Part shown: in pieces, positions 32,991 through 41,356 of the stretch
How the letters are laid out: every line of letters starts with the position of its first letter
Position numbering within the stretch: the stretch's first letter is position 1
Source: JACVRW01 sp038323835
Lineage (GTDB): Bacteria > Actinomycetota > Thermoleophilia > Solirubrobacterales > Thermoleophilaceae
DNA length: 64,000 bases
Direction: 5' to 3'
Assembly: GCA_038323835.1 (NCBI GenBank)
Contig: JBBQHI010000003.1
Coordinates: forward strand, 62,001 to 126,000
Translations under genes and position numbers: made by a program
Notes under the pieces: generated by a model
Database searches by the model: none
What the model saw: the letters and a program-made list of their open reading frames with translations, nothing else
What the model was told of the DNA's origin: nothing

Positions 32991-33039
32991 GCCTAGGAGG
33001 AGCGCAGCCCGATCGGTGATCGGGCGAGCACCGGACTAC
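32991..33039 (+). repeat. Dispersed repeat, copy D, first unit of a tandem pair
   Basis: A 49-base unit starting GCCTAGGAGGAGCGCAG, with the perfect GCCCGATC-GGT-GATCGGGC core, and ending ACCGGACTAC. It is identical base for base to the next unit (33040-33088), so the pair arose by recent tandem duplication or slippage. It lies in the 127-base gap between the HadA-like gene start and the sigma factor stop. Confidence 0.95.
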
Positions 33040-33088
33040 GCCTAGGAGGAGCGCAGCCCGATCGGTGATCGGGCGAGCACCGGACTAC
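33040..33088 (+). repeat. Dispersed repeat, copy E, second unit of a tandem pair
   Basis: Identical to the unit at 32991-33039. It ends 3 bases before the sigma factor stop codon, which lies on the minus strand, so the sigma transcript reads into it in the same orientation as trpA reads copy B and the cyclase gene reads copy C. Confidence 0.95.
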
Positions 33089-33091
33089 CCC

Positions 33092-33964
33092 CTACGCCGC
33101 GTCGCGGAGGCCCTGCGCCTCGGCGAGCGTGGACAGCTTCCGGATCGAGGCCTCCTCGATCTGGCGCGTGCGCTCGCGGGTGAGGCCGAACATCTTGGCC
33201 ACCTGGTCGAGCGTCCGAGGTGCCTCGCCGTCGAGCCCGTAGCGCATGACCAGCACGCGCCGCTCGCGGTAGGGCAGGTTCTCGAGCACCCGGCCGAGAC
33301 GCTCGCTGGCGAGGGTCTCGGAGGCCACGTCGAAGGGAGAGGGCGCGGAGTCGTCGGGGATCAGCTCGCCGAACTGCGCGGCGTCCGAGTCGTCGCCCAC
33401 CGGCTTGTCCAGAGACACGAGCGGCTGGGAGGCGCGGAGCAGCATGTCAGCCTCGACGGGATCGACCCCGGCAAGCGCGGCAATCTCCTCGACGGTGGGG
33501 TCGCGGTCGCCGGCGGCCTCCAGCTTGCGCTGGGCACCGTCGAGCTTTTTGATCACGTTGTCGATGTGGATCGGGATCCGGATCGTCCGGCCCTTGTCCG
33601 CGATCGCGCGGGAGATGGCCTGGCGGATCCACCAAGTGGCGTAGGTCGAGAACTTGAAGCCCTTGCGGTAGTCGAACTTCTCGACCGCGCGGACCAGGCC
33701 GATCGAGCCCTCCTGGATCAGGTCGAGGAAGGGCAGGCCCTGGTTGCGGTAGCGCTTCGCGATCGAGACCACGAGGCGCAGGTTCGCCCGCGTCATGTGG
33801 TCCTTGGCCGCGAGGTCGCCACGCTCGATGCGCTTGGCCAGCGAGACCTCCTCGTCGGCGGTGAGCAGCGGTGTGGCCGCTATGCCGTCGAGGAGCTGCT
33901 GGAGCGCGTCGACAGTGGGGTCAGGTGCGGGGGCGATGAGGGTGTCCGACTTCACGCGGGCCAA
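33092..33964 (-). CDS. Sigma-70 family RNA polymerase sigma factor, RpoD/SigA type
   Basis: This 290-residue protein has region 1.2 (TPLLTADEEVSLAKRIERGD), region 2 with LRLVVSIAKRYRNQGLPFLDLIQEGSIGLVRAVEKFDYRKGFKFSTYATWWIRQAI, region 3, and region 4 ending with FGLTRERTRQIEEASIRKL. There is almost no region 1.1, so it may be a group 2 or a short primary factor. The core-binding and -10 recognition residues are of RpoD type. I keep the TTG start at 33964; GTG three codons in is possible. A strong hairpin lies 8 bases upstream. This may be the main housekeeping factor. Confidence 0.92.
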   Translation of the reverse strand: MARVKSDTLIAPAPDPTVDALQQLLDGIAATPLLTADEEVSLAKRIERGDLAAKDHMTRANLRLVVSIAKRYRNQGLPFLDLIQEGSIGLVRAVEKFDYRKGFKFSTYATWWIRQAISRAIADKGRTIRIPIHIDNVIKKLDGAQRKLEAAGDRDPTVEEIAALAGVDPVEADMLLRASQPLVSLDKPVGDDSDAAQFGELIPDDSAPSPFDVASETLASERLGRVLENLPYRERRVLVMRYGLDGEAPRTLDQVAKMFGLTRERTRQIEEASIRKLSTLAEAQGLRDAA

Positions 33965-33971
33965 CCTACGT

Positions 33972-34008
33972 CCGCGTCCTAAGGACGAGTTAAATCCTCA
34001 GGACGCGG
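33972..34008 (-). promoter_or_regulatory. 14-bp stem-loop between ferritin-like gene and sigma factor gene
   Basis: On the minus strand the RNA reads CCGCGUCCUGAGGA, a 9-base loop, then UCCUUAGGACGCGG: 13 Watson-Crick pairs plus one G-U. It sits in the 71-base gap after the ferritin-like stop and ends 8 bases before the sigma factor start. No U-run follows. It may be a terminator for the ferritin pair or a 5'-leader structure of the sigma mRNA that would hide a ribosome site. Confidence 0.7.
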
Positions 34009-34035
34009 TTCGGAGGCAGAAATCCCTGCAGTTGC

Positions 34036-34674
34036 CTAGGACTTCACGAACGGCTGGACGGCCTTCAGGACCGCGGCCATGTCGAGCGACTTGTCGAAGC
34101 CGCCGTCCGTGATCGGAACGCCGTTCATCAGTCTGATGGCCGCCGCGTGGCGAGCCTCCACCTGAACGATGCTTCCTGCGGCGGCGAGGACGGCCTTGGA
34201 CTTGATCAGGGGACCGGCGCCGTTGTACGCGCTCACGCCGGTGTCCTCGAACGTCTGGGCCAGCTTCAGGAAGCTCTTCTCGCTTCCGAAGGCCGTTCCG
34301 AAGTCCACCCCGGGCGCGGCCACGGGCTTGCCGCCCGCACCCTTGATCGCCGTGGTGAGAGCGTCCACGTGGGCGTGCTCGTTGTCGCGCAGGGTGGTGG
34401 CCAGCGCCTTGGCATCGCCCGACAACCCCTTCACCTGCTTCAGGGCGGTGTCGTAGAACGCCGCCTCGAGGTACTCCAGGGTGAGGGCGAAGTTGAGGAT
34501 CGCCACGTCCCCGCCGCCGTCCTGGGCAAGCGCCTTCGAGACGAACGGGGCGACCGTGCTGGCGCCGTAGACCGCGCCCGCCGCCAGCGCGCCGCGCACG
34601 ACGAACGCCTGACGGGTGGTGCCCTTGATGTCGATGGCCTCCAGCTCGGGGGCCGCGATGGTGTGATTGCTCAT
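34036..34674 (-). CDS. Ferritin-like domain protein, exported (paralogue 1)
   Basis: This 212-residue protein has an export region (about residues 20-52, with TTRQAFVVRGALAAGAVYG and a cut near KALA-QD) and a four-helix ferritin-like domain. Helix 1 has AILNFALTLEYLEAAFY, helix 2 RDNEHAHVDAL and helix 4 VEARHAAAI, giving Glu/His positions expected for a di-metal site. The ATG at 34674 has AGGAG 10 bases upstream. It follows the paralogue gene by 31 bases, so both are one operon. These bacterial proteins are common in actinobacteria but their physiological job is unknown; metal binding is inferred. Confidence 0.86.
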   Translation of the reverse strand: MSNHTIAAPELEAIDIKGTTRQAFVVRGALAAGAVYGASTVAPFVSKALAQDGGGDVAILNFALTLEYLEAAFYDTALKQVKGLSGDAKALATTLRDNEHAHVDALTTAIKGAGGKPVAAPGVDFGTAFGSEKSFLKLAQTFEDTGVSAYNGAGPLIKSKAVLAAAGSIVQVEARHAAAIRLMNGVPITDGGFDKSLDMAAVLKAVQPFVKS

Positions 34675-34705
34675 TTTCAAGTCTCCTTTTGCTCGGCGTT
34701 CGCGT

Positions 34706-35389
34706 TTAGGCCAGGAACGGCTTGATCTGCGGCAGGACCTGGGCCATCGAGGCCGGCTTGGCGAAGGCGCCGTCGGGCACGATCGTCTTACCCACCACCG
34801 TGTTCAGAGCGGCGGCGTGCCGTCCCTCCACCGTGTGGATCGCGAGGGCGGCGGCCAGCACCTCCTTCGACTTGATGCGCGGAGCCTGGCCGAGGTAGGC
34901 CGCGGCGCCGAGGTTCTCCACCACGGCCGCCGTCTCCAGCACCTTCTTCTCCCCACCCTGGATCACCGCGTCGAAGGTGGTCTTGGGGGGCTTCGGCGTG
35001 CCGCCGAGCTGCTTGACCGTGCGCGTGAGCGCGTCCACGTGCTCCTGCTCGTTGTCGCGGATCATCTTCGCGACCTCGGCCAGGGCCTTGGTCTTCACGA
35101 CGCCCGAGTCGATCACGGCGTTGTAGAAATCGGTCTCGATGTGCTCGAGCGTGAGCGCGTACTGAACGATCGCGAGGTCGGCCGCGTTCGTGCCGGCCGT
35201 GGTGCTCTTGGTCGTGCTCGCGCTGCTCGACGTCTTGTTGTCGTCCCCGCAGGCAGCGAGGAAGATCGCGAAGGCGCCTGCGCCCGCTCCGCCCATCATC
35301 TTGAAGAAGCGGCTGCGCGACGTGGGGTCCGCGGCGAGCTCCTCCATTGCGCCCCTGGGGGCTGAATCGCGTTCAGCGGTCTCCGTCAT
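34706..35389 (-). CDS. Ferritin-like domain lipoprotein (paralogue 2)
   Basis: This 227-residue protein starts at ATG 35389. Residues 28-55 form a lipoprotein signal with a Tat-like Arg pair (TSRSRFFKMMGG) and lipobox LAAC-G. A Ser/Thr-rich linker follows (residues 56-75), then the same ferritin-like domain as paralogue 1: AIVQYALTLEHIETDFY, RDNEQEHVDALTR, VEGRHAAAL. It would be anchored on the outer face of the membrane, while paralogue 1 would be freely exported. First gene of the two-gene operon. No SD is obvious. Confidence 0.86.
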   Translation of the reverse strand: MTETAERDSAPRGAMEELAADPTSRSRFFKMMGGAGAGAFAIFLAACGDDNKTSSSASTTKSTTAGTNAADLAIVQYALTLEHIETDFYNAVIDSGVVKTKALAEVAKMIRDNEQEHVDALTRTVKQLGGTPKPPKTTFDAVIQGGEKKVLETAAVVENLGAAAYLGQAPRIKSKEVLAAALAIHTVEGRHAAALNTVVGKTIVPDGAFAKPASMAQVLPQIKPFLA

Positions 35390-35563
35390 CGGATGGGTTC
35401 TCCAGTCCCGCCACAAGGGCGGATAGATGTGCGAGGGGGTCGATTCCTGCCGACCTAATGGCCCTATTCGGTGGCGGGACCGGATCCGATCACCGACATG
35501 GCTCGCACGCAGGGAAAGATCCCCTCATTGCGCCAGGTCCGGCCGCGTGTTGGCGCGTTGGTG

Positions 35564-36244
35564 CTAGGACCCGGCGAGGAAATCGCGCACGAGCCAGGCC
35601 GTCTCGGACGGCCGCTCGAGGGCGGGCAGGTGCCCGGCCCCTTCGACCACGTGCCTGCGGGCATCCGGGATCTCGGACACCAGGCGATCGGCGATCTCGT
35701 GGAAGTCGGGCTTGTCGCGCTCCCCCACCACCACCAGCGTGCGTGCGCGGATCCGGCCCAGCGGAATGAACTCGGGCTCGATCTCCTCCGAGGTGGCGTC
35801 CACCTGCAGCTCATAGGCACGCTGCTGCATCTCCACCACCCGCTCCCGCGGTGCCGGATCAGACAGCCAGAAGGCCGCTGTCAGCTCGGCCGCCGCTCGC
35901 AGCTCGCCCCCGTCCACGAGCTGCTCCTCGCGCTCGCCGTAGGCCGCCACCTCCGCCGACCAGGGGTGGTCGGGGAGAGCTGCGTCCAGGAGCACCATCT
36001 CGGTGACGAGCTCGGGGCGCCGCGCCGCCAGGTCCAGGCAGATCAGGCCACCGTAGGACGCTCCCACGAGCGACACGGGGTCGTCGCCGATCGCCGCCTC
36101 GAGATCGGCGGAGTGGGAGAAGGTGCCGGATGGCGGCATGGGTGTCTCACCGAAGCCCCGCATCTCGTAGGTCATGGCCCCGGGCAGGTCGAGGCCCTCC
36201 CACATGCGGGAATCGCACGCGCCGGCGTGGACAAGGACGATCAT
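35564..36244 (-). CDS. Alpha/beta hydrolase
   Basis: This 226-residue protein has an alpha/beta hydrolase fold with oxyanion HAG motif near the N-terminus (LVHAGACDSRMW), nucleophile Ser in GASYGGLICLDLA (about residue 63), the acid in VVGERDKPDF (about 175) and His in GAGHLPALERP (about 205). All triad residues are present. Length is a little below average for the fold. It lies 16 bases upstream (in the transcription sense) of nothing coupled; lepA ends 16 bases before its start. The substrate is unknown. Confidence 0.85.
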   Translation of the reverse strand: MIVLVHAGACDSRMWEGLDLPGAMTYEMRGFGETPMPPSGTFSHSADLEAAIGDDPVSLVGASYGGLICLDLAARRPELVTEMVLLDAALPDHPWSAEVAAYGEREEQLVDGGELRAAAELTAAFWLSDPAPRERVVEMQQRAYELQVDATSEEIEPEFIPLGRIRARTLVVVGERDKPDFHEIADRLVSEIPDARRHVVEGAGHLPALERPSETAWLVRDFLAGS

Positions 36245-36260
36245 GCGGGCCGCCGGCGAG

Positions 36261-38075
36261 TCAGCTGCCGTCTCCAGACAGCTCGAGGACGGCCAGGAAG
36301 GCTTCCTGCGGTACCTCGATGCGCCCGACCTGCTTCATCCGCTTCTTGCCCACCTTCTGTTTCTCGAGCAGCTTTCGCTTGCGCGAGATGTCTCCTCCGT
36401 AGCATTTCGCGATCACATCCTTACGGATGGGCTTGACGGATTCGCGAGCGATGATCTTGGAGCCCACCGCCGCCTGGATCGCCACCTCGAACTGCTGGCG
36501 CGGAATCTGCTTGCGCAGCCGCTCCGTGAGGACCCGGCCCGCGTCGTAGGACTTGTCGCGGTGAACGATCAAGGAGAGGGCGTCCACCTTGTCCCCGGAG
36601 AGCAGGATGTCGAGCTTCACGAGATCCGCGGGACGCATCCCGAGCAGCTCGTAGTCGAGGGACGCGTAGCCCCGGGTGCGGGACTTCAGCTGGTCGAAGA
36701 AGTCGAGCACGATCTCGGCCAGAGGCAGGTCGTAGCGCACCTGGACGCGCTCCTCCGAGAGGTAGCTCATGTCCACGTGGTCGCCGCGGCGCTCCTGGCA
36801 GAGCTCCATCACCGCGCCCACGTGCTCGCGCGGGCAGAGGATGGTGGCCCGGATGGCGGGCTCGAGGATCTCGTCGATGACCTCGCGCTCCGGCATGTCG
36901 GCCGGCGAGTGCACCAGCACCTCCGTGCCGTCGGTGAGCCTCACCTCGTATTCGACGGTCGGCGTCGTGGCGAGGAGCTCCAGGTCGTACTCCCGCTCGA
37001 GGCGCTGGCGCACGATGTCCATGTGAAGGAGCCCAAGGAAGCCGCAGCGGAAGCCGAAGCCGAGCGCCTGGCTCGTCTCGGGTTCCCAGGAGAGGGCGGC
37101 GTCGTTCAGCGACAGCTTCTCCAGGGCGTCGCGGAGCTCGGGGAAGCGGTCCGTGTCCACCGGGAAGAGCCCGCAGAACACCATCGGCTTGACCTCCCGG
37201 TATCCGGGCAGGGGGTCTGTCGCGGGACGGGCCTTCGAGGTGAGCGTGTCCCCCACCCGCAGTAGGGACACGTCCTTGATGCCGGTGATCAGGTACCCGA
37301 CCTCGCCCGCTCGCAGCGTGTCCACCGGCGTCATCCCCGGGGCGAAGAAGCCGAGCTCGTCCACGCCGGCCTCGGTGCCGGTCTGCATCGCCACCACGTC
37401 GTCGCCCTTGCGCAGCTCGCCGTCCACCACGCGGACGTAGGCCACCACGCCCCGGTACTGGTCGAACTCGGAGTCGAAGATCAGTGCGCGCGGCGCACCC
37501 CCGGCGTCGCCGGAGGGCGGCGGGACACGCTGGACGATGGCCTCCAGCAGCTCGGGCACCGCCGCGCCCGTCTTCGCGGACACGCGGATCACCGAGTCCG
37601 GGTCCTCGCCCAGCAGCTCCCCGATCTCGCGCGCCACCCGCTCGGGCTCGGCGCCGGGAAGGTCGATCTTGTTGAGCGCGGGGATCAGCTCCAGGCCGGC
37701 GTCCACCGCCAGGTAGGTGTTGGCCACGGTCTGGGCCTCCACCCCCTGGGAGGCGTCAACCAGGAGCAGCGCGCCGTCGCACGCCGCCAGCGAGCGCGAC
37801 ACCTCGTAGGTGAAGTCCACGTGGCCCGGCGTGTCGATCAGGTGGAGGCGGTAGAGCTTCCCGTCGGCCGCCGTGTACTCCACGCGCACGGCCTGGGCCT
37901 TGATCGTGATGCCGCGCTCGCGCTCGAGGTCCATCGAGTCGAGCAGCTGGGGCCGGTGATCGCGCGGGTGCACCGCCCCGGTGACCTCGAGGATGCGGTC
38001 GGCCAGCGTGGACTTCCCGTGATCGATGTGGGCGATGATCGAGAAGTTGCGGATATTGGCTGCGGGAGCGCTCAT
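36261..38075 (-). CDS. lepA: Elongation factor 4 (LepA)
   Basis: LepA is a translational GTPase that acts on stalled or mis-translocated ribosomes. The 604-residue protein begins ANIRNFSIIAHIDHGKSTLADRI (G1 AHIDHGKS), has DTPGHVDFTYEVSRSLAACDG (G3), NKIDLPGA (G4) and the LepA-specific C-terminal domain with DIVRQRLEREYDLE, ERVQVRYDLPLAE and the end motif KQKVGKKRMKQVGRIEVPQEAF. ATG at 38075 was chosen; the upstream frame is a shadow. Length normal. Confidence 0.97.
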   Translation of the reverse strand: MSAPAANIRNFSIIAHIDHGKSTLADRILEVTGAVHPRDHRPQLLDSMDLERERGITIKAQAVRVEYTAADGKLYRLHLIDTPGHVDFTYEVSRSLAACDGALLLVDASQGVEAQTVANTYLAVDAGLELIPALNKIDLPGAEPERVAREIGELLGEDPDSVIRVSAKTGAAVPELLEAIVQRVPPPSGDAGGAPRALIFDSEFDQYRGVVAYVRVVDGELRKGDDVVAMQTGTEAGVDELGFFAPGMTPVDTLRAGEVGYLITGIKDVSLLRVGDTLTSKARPATDPLPGYREVKPMVFCGLFPVDTDRFPELRDALEKLSLNDAALSWEPETSQALGFGFRCGFLGLLHMDIVRQRLEREYDLELLATTPTVEYEVRLTDGTEVLVHSPADMPEREVIDEILEPAIRATILCPREHVGAVMELCQERRGDHVDMSYLSEERVQVRYDLPLAEIVLDFFDQLKSRTRGYASLDYELLGMRPADLVKLDILLSGDKVDALSLIVHRDKSYDAGRVLTERLRKQIPRQQFEVAIQAAVGSKIIARESVKPIRKDVIAKCYGGDISRKRKLLEKQKVGKKRMKQVGRIEVPQEAFLAVLELSGDGS

Positions 38076-38093
38076 CGCGACGTTCCAGGGTAG

Positions 38094-38139
38094 TGCTGCG
38101 GTGCTCCGGCCGACCACCGCTCGGCCTCCGCTCCTCGCG
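38094..38139 (-). repeat. Degenerate dispersed repeat, copy H
   Basis: On the plus strand this reads GCTGCGGTGCTCCGG, then a hairpin GGCCGA-CCACCGC-TCGGCC, then TCCGCTCCTCG, aligning to the reverse-strand repeat with one insertion and many mismatches. The outer parts GCGGTGCTC and CGCTCCTC are well kept and the central stem is replaced by a different but still paired stem. It lies between the lepA start and the AlkZ-like stop. Confidence 0.5.
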
Positions 38140-38149
38140 GTGCTGTCTG

Positions 38150-39217
38150 CTAGATCCCAACGACGTCGACCTTGCGGGCGTCGGGCTCGCAAAAACGGGC
38201 CGTGCGCTCGGCCTCGGCCCGGATCTCTCCCCGTGCCGCGCGGCGGACCTCGACGTGCGGGGTCACCACCACCCGCACGGCGCCGCCACCGCGGCGCTCG
38301 AGCTGCCAGCTGGCGGCCACGCGGCCGTCGACGGTCACGGTCTGGTCGCCGCTGAGGGTCAAGTTCAGCGGCTTCACCTCGGGCGGGATGATCCGCTCCC
38401 GGTCGGCGTAGGCGAGCAGGGGCTGATCCCAGCGGCTGAGCAGGCGCACCGGCAGGGGCGTGGACTCGGGCGGAAGCGGCTGGTCCGGAAGGTCCAGGAG
38501 ATCGGTGCCGCGCTCGTCCCGGTACACGACCAGTGGCAGACGCGCCAGCGCCTCGCTGAAGTCGCGCTGGGCCACGCCGGCCCAGGCGGCGAGGTCGCGG
38601 CGGCTGGCCGGGCCGAAGGCCGCGAGATAGCGCTCCACCACCAGCGTGGCGGCTTCGACGGGGTCCGGGAGCGGGCGCGGATCGATGATGAAGCTCGCGC
38701 GCCCGCGGTCGCTCCAGGACCCGGCCGGCGCCAGCTGCACGAGCGGCAGGAGGGTGCGGGCGAAGATGATCGGCGCCCACTGCTCGTCGGTGACGCCCTC
38801 GTAGGGGCGCACGCGCTCGCGGATCTCGGCGTTGGTCCGCGGCTCGCGCAGCCACTCGCCCAGCTCCGCGGCCACGCGCTCCTCGTCCAGGCCCGCATGT
38901 CGCTTGCGCCACGCCCGCATCCGCGCCTGGCGGGTGAGCTGGGCGTAGGCCGGGTAGTCCTCGCCGGCGACAAGGTGGAGGGTCAGGCGGTTGATGGTCG
39001 TCTTCACCACGTCGCGCGCGCTGATCGCCGCCTCGAGCTGTTCGCGTGAGAAGTCCTCCAGGCGGGAGGCCAGCGTGATGTACGGCGCGGGCGGGTGCTG
39101 CGCCTGGAGCGGGGTGAGCCGGCGAATCGCGTCGGCGGGCTCTACGCGCTGCCGCTCGAGGAGCATCTGGCGCGCGGCCAGCGCCGCCGTCAGCCGCGCG
39201 CGGGATAGCGTTTCCAC
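38150..39217 (-). CDS. Winged-helix AlkZ-like DNA-binding protein (HTH_42 family)
   Basis: This 355-residue protein belongs to the winged-helix family that includes the DNA glycosylases AlkZ and YcaQ. It has the QxQ motif in RLTPLQAQHPPAPYI (Gln at about residues 38 and 40), which carries the catalytic glutamine in AlkZ-type enzymes, and three winged-helix-like segments with LPLVVYRDERGTDLL and a C-terminal beta-rich part. AlkZ proteins repair interstrand crosslinks or bulky lesions in antibiotic producers. No antibiotic cluster is visible here, so housekeeping alkylation repair is a guess. The gene is 9 bases after murJ. Confidence 0.82.
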   Translation of the reverse strand: METLSRARLTAALAARQMLLERQRVEPADAIRRLTPLQAQHPPAPYITLASRLEDFSREQLEAAISARDVVKTTINRLTLHLVAGEDYPAYAQLTRQARMRAWRKRHAGLDEERVAAELGEWLREPRTNAEIRERVRPYEGVTDEQWAPIIFARTLLPLVQLAPAGSWSDRGRASFIIDPRPLPDPVEAATLVVERYLAAFGPASRRDLAAWAGVAQRDFSEALARLPLVVYRDERGTDLLDLPDQPLPPESTPLPVRLLSRWDQPLLAYADRERIIPPEVKPLNLTLSGDQTVTVDGRVAASWQLERRGGGAVRVVVTPHVEVRRAARGEIRAEAERTARFCEPDARKVDVVGI

Positions 39218-39226
39218 GCCTGTGTC

Positions 39227-40864
39227 CTACCCCGAGGGCGCGCGACGAGTCATGAGCAGCCGGCGGATCTGCCGCGCCTCAGGCACGCGCAGCACCCAGA
39301 CGGCAGCCGCATAGACCACAACGCCCGCCGTGATGCCGCTCAGCACCGACACGGCCTGCGCGGGGAACGAGCGGCCCAGCTCCGCGTCCAACCCGTACCA
39401 GACGCCGTAGGAGGCGCCCGCCAGCGGCACGGCGGCCACCAGCATGCGGGCGGCGGCCCCGAGCGTCCTGCGCCCCTCGACCCCGCCCAGCTCTCCTCGC
39501 AGCATCACCCCCTGCGCCACGCACATGGTGACCGTGCCGGCCACCGTGCCCAGCACGATCCCGCCGATGCCGAAGGGGCCATAGAGCGCCGCGGCCACCG
39601 TGGCGTTCACGGTCAGGTTGAGCCCCGCCAGGGCGGTGGTGGCCCACGGGCGCTGGAGGCTGAAGAAGGTGCGCGAGTAGAGCAGGCTCACTCCCTGGAA
39701 TGGAAGCGAGATGGACCACCAGACCAGCGCCTGGGACACCAGGTCCGTGGCCTCGACCCCGAACTCGCCGCGCTGGTAGACCAGTCGCGTGACCGGCACC
39801 GCCAGCACCGCGATCAGCACGGCGCTCGGGATCAGGAGCAGGCAGATCTGGCGCACGCCGTTGGCCATCGTGCGGCGCAGGTCGTCGCGCGCGCCGCGGG
39901 CGGCCAGGCGGGCGAGTGTCGGGAACAGGATTGTCGCGATCGAGATCGAGAACAGGCCCTGGGGCAGCTGGTAGATCCGGAACGCCTTGTCGATCGCGGC
40001 CGGCGCCTGGTCCGAAACGAGCGTGCCGAAGAGCGAGTTGATCAGAAGGCTGAGGTTGATCAGGCCGAGCGCGATCGTCACCGGCAGCATCAGCTTCAGG
40101 ACCCGCCGGACGCGCTTGTCGCGCCAGTCGAGCCGGAACGTGAGATGCCCGCCCCGCCCTCTCAGCCACGGCAGTGGTAACGCGAACTGGACCACCGTCC
40201 CCACCAGGATCCCGATGGCGTAGGCATAGATCTGATCGCCCTCCGGGAAGACGGGCACGAGCCCGACCAGGGCGGCGATGATCACCATGTTCCAGGCCAC
40301 CGGAGCCAGCGCCGGGACGGAGAAGTGATCGAAGGAATTCAGCATCCCGACCACGAGCCCGGAGAGCGCCAGCAGGGTGACGATCGGGAACATCAGCCGG
40401 GCCAGGTCCACCGTGAGGCTGCGCAGCGCCGGGTCGTTGTCGAAGCCGGGCGCCACCAGGCCCATCAGGGGAGCGGCGAAGATCGTGAACAGCGCCGTGA
40501 TCGCGCCCAGGATCAGCAGGATGAGGAAGAACAGGCTGGACGCCACCCGGAAGGCCTCCTTGCGCTCCCCCTTCTCGAGAAGCTCGGTGAAGACGGGCAC
40601 GAAGGCGCCCTGAAGCGCGGAGTCGGCCACGAGGGCGCGGATCAGGTTCGGCACCTGGAAGGCGATCGTGAACGCTGACATCGCGGCGCTGACGCCGAAG
40701 TACTTCGCGGCCACCACCTCGCGCACGAGTCCGAGCACGCGGGAGAGGCCCGTTGCGAACGAGAAGAATGCGGTGCTGCGCGCCAGCCGCCCCGCCCGGA
40801 CGCTCGGCTCTTGCGCGTCGGGGGCCTCCGGGTGGGCCGGCCGCTCGGAGGCGTCGGTCGCCAT
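39227..40864 (-). CDS. murJ: Lipid II flippase MurJ
   Basis: MurJ flips the peptidoglycan precursor lipid II across the membrane. The 545-residue protein has about 14 membrane segments. The N-terminus has STAFFSFATGLSRVLGLVREVVAAKYFG, and middle motifs include DSALQGAFVPVFTE and LPQGLFSISIATILFPTLAR, typical of the MOP/MviN family. A hydrophilic 20-residue N-terminus (Glu/Pro/Ala-rich) precedes segment one. It is divergent from rpsT with a 61-base gap, so both promoters must lie in this gap. It is upstream of the AlkZ-like gene. Confidence 0.95.
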   Translation of the reverse strand: MATDASERPAHPEAPDAQEPSVRAGRLARSTAFFSFATGLSRVLGLVREVVAAKYFGVSAAMSAFTIAFQVPNLIRALVADSALQGAFVPVFTELLEKGERKEAFRVASSLFFLILLILGAITALFTIFAAPLMGLVAPGFDNDPALRSLTVDLARLMFPIVTLLALSGLVVGMLNSFDHFSVPALAPVAWNMVIIAALVGLVPVFPEGDQIYAYAIGILVGTVVQFALPLPWLRGRGGHLTFRLDWRDKRVRRVLKLMLPVTIALGLINLSLLINSLFGTLVSDQAPAAIDKAFRIYQLPQGLFSISIATILFPTLARLAARGARDDLRRTMANGVRQICLLLIPSAVLIAVLAVPVTRLVYQRGEFGVEATDLVSQALVWWSISLPFQGVSLLYSRTFFSLQRPWATTALAGLNLTVNATVAAALYGPFGIGGIVLGTVAGTVTMCVAQGVMLRGELGGVEGRRTLGAAARMLVAAVPLAGASYGVWYGLDAELGRSFPAQAVSVLSGITAGVVVYAAAVWVLRVPEARQIRRLLMTRRAPSG

Positions 40865-40925
40865 GGGACGAGCGCTACACTAGGCGCCCGCCGCGTCCCT
40901 GGACGGTCGCGGCGTCCGTACGTCT

Positions 40926-41192
40926 ATGGCCAACATCGCATCACAAGAAAAGCGGATCCACCGGGCGGAGCGCGAGCGGGTGGAGAACCGCCAGCGCACT
41001 TCTCAGGTGAAGACCTGGCTCAGGCGCCTCGAGGCGGCCGTTGAGGACGGCGACGCCGCACGCGCTGACGAGGAGCTCCGGGGACTCGTATCCCGGGTCG
41101 ACCGGGCGGTCAAGTCCGGCGCGCTGCACCGCAACGCCGGCGCCCGCCGCAAGGCTCGCGGCGCCCGCACGCGCGCGCGCCTTTCCTCGTAG
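40926..41192 (+). CDS. rpsT: 30S ribosomal protein S20
   Basis: S20 binds 16S rRNA in the 30S subunit. The 88-residue basic protein begins MANIASQEKRIHRAERERVENRQRTSQVKTWLRR and is rich in Arg/Lys with the C-terminal ALHRNAGARRKARGARTRA. Length and composition match S20 exactly. It is a single gene divergent from murJ. A GC-rich region with several repeat-like units follows its stop codon. Confidence 0.96.
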   Translation: MANIASQEKRIHRAERERVENRQRTSQVKTWLRRLEAAVEDGDAARADEELRGLVSRVDRAVKSGALHRNAGARRKARGARTRARLSS

Positions 41193-41204
41193 CGCCTCCC
41201 CTTC

Positions 41205-41305
41205 AGGGAGAAACCCGGGCGAGCACCACACCCGAGGGAGGAGCGGAGTCCGATCGTCGGCGAGGAGCGGAGCGTGATCGGTGATCTGGCGAGCACCGGA
41301 CCATG
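41205..41305 (+). repeat. Cluster of repeat-derived units downstream of rpsT (copy F)
   Basis: At least two overlapping units occur. The first (41205-41230) keeps the end CGGGCGAGCACC; the next (41236 on) begins GGGAGGAGCGGAG and is fused to a second start GAGGAGCGGAGCG, then GATCGGTGATC and finally GGCGAGCACCGGACCATG, ending at 41305. It looks like two copies recombined with a partial internal duplication. It lies 13 bases after the rpsT stop, in the opposite sense relative to that gene from copies A-E. Confidence 0.75.
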
Positions 41306-41356
41306 TTTCACCGGTTGCCCCTACCTCTCGCCCGCGCGGCGGGTTAGGGTCGCGCG

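Noticed and set aside
35470..35500. Possible further copy of the dispersed repeat near 35475 (CCGATCACCGA)
   Set aside because: Only about 11 bases match and the outer blocks are absent, so it is likely coincidence.
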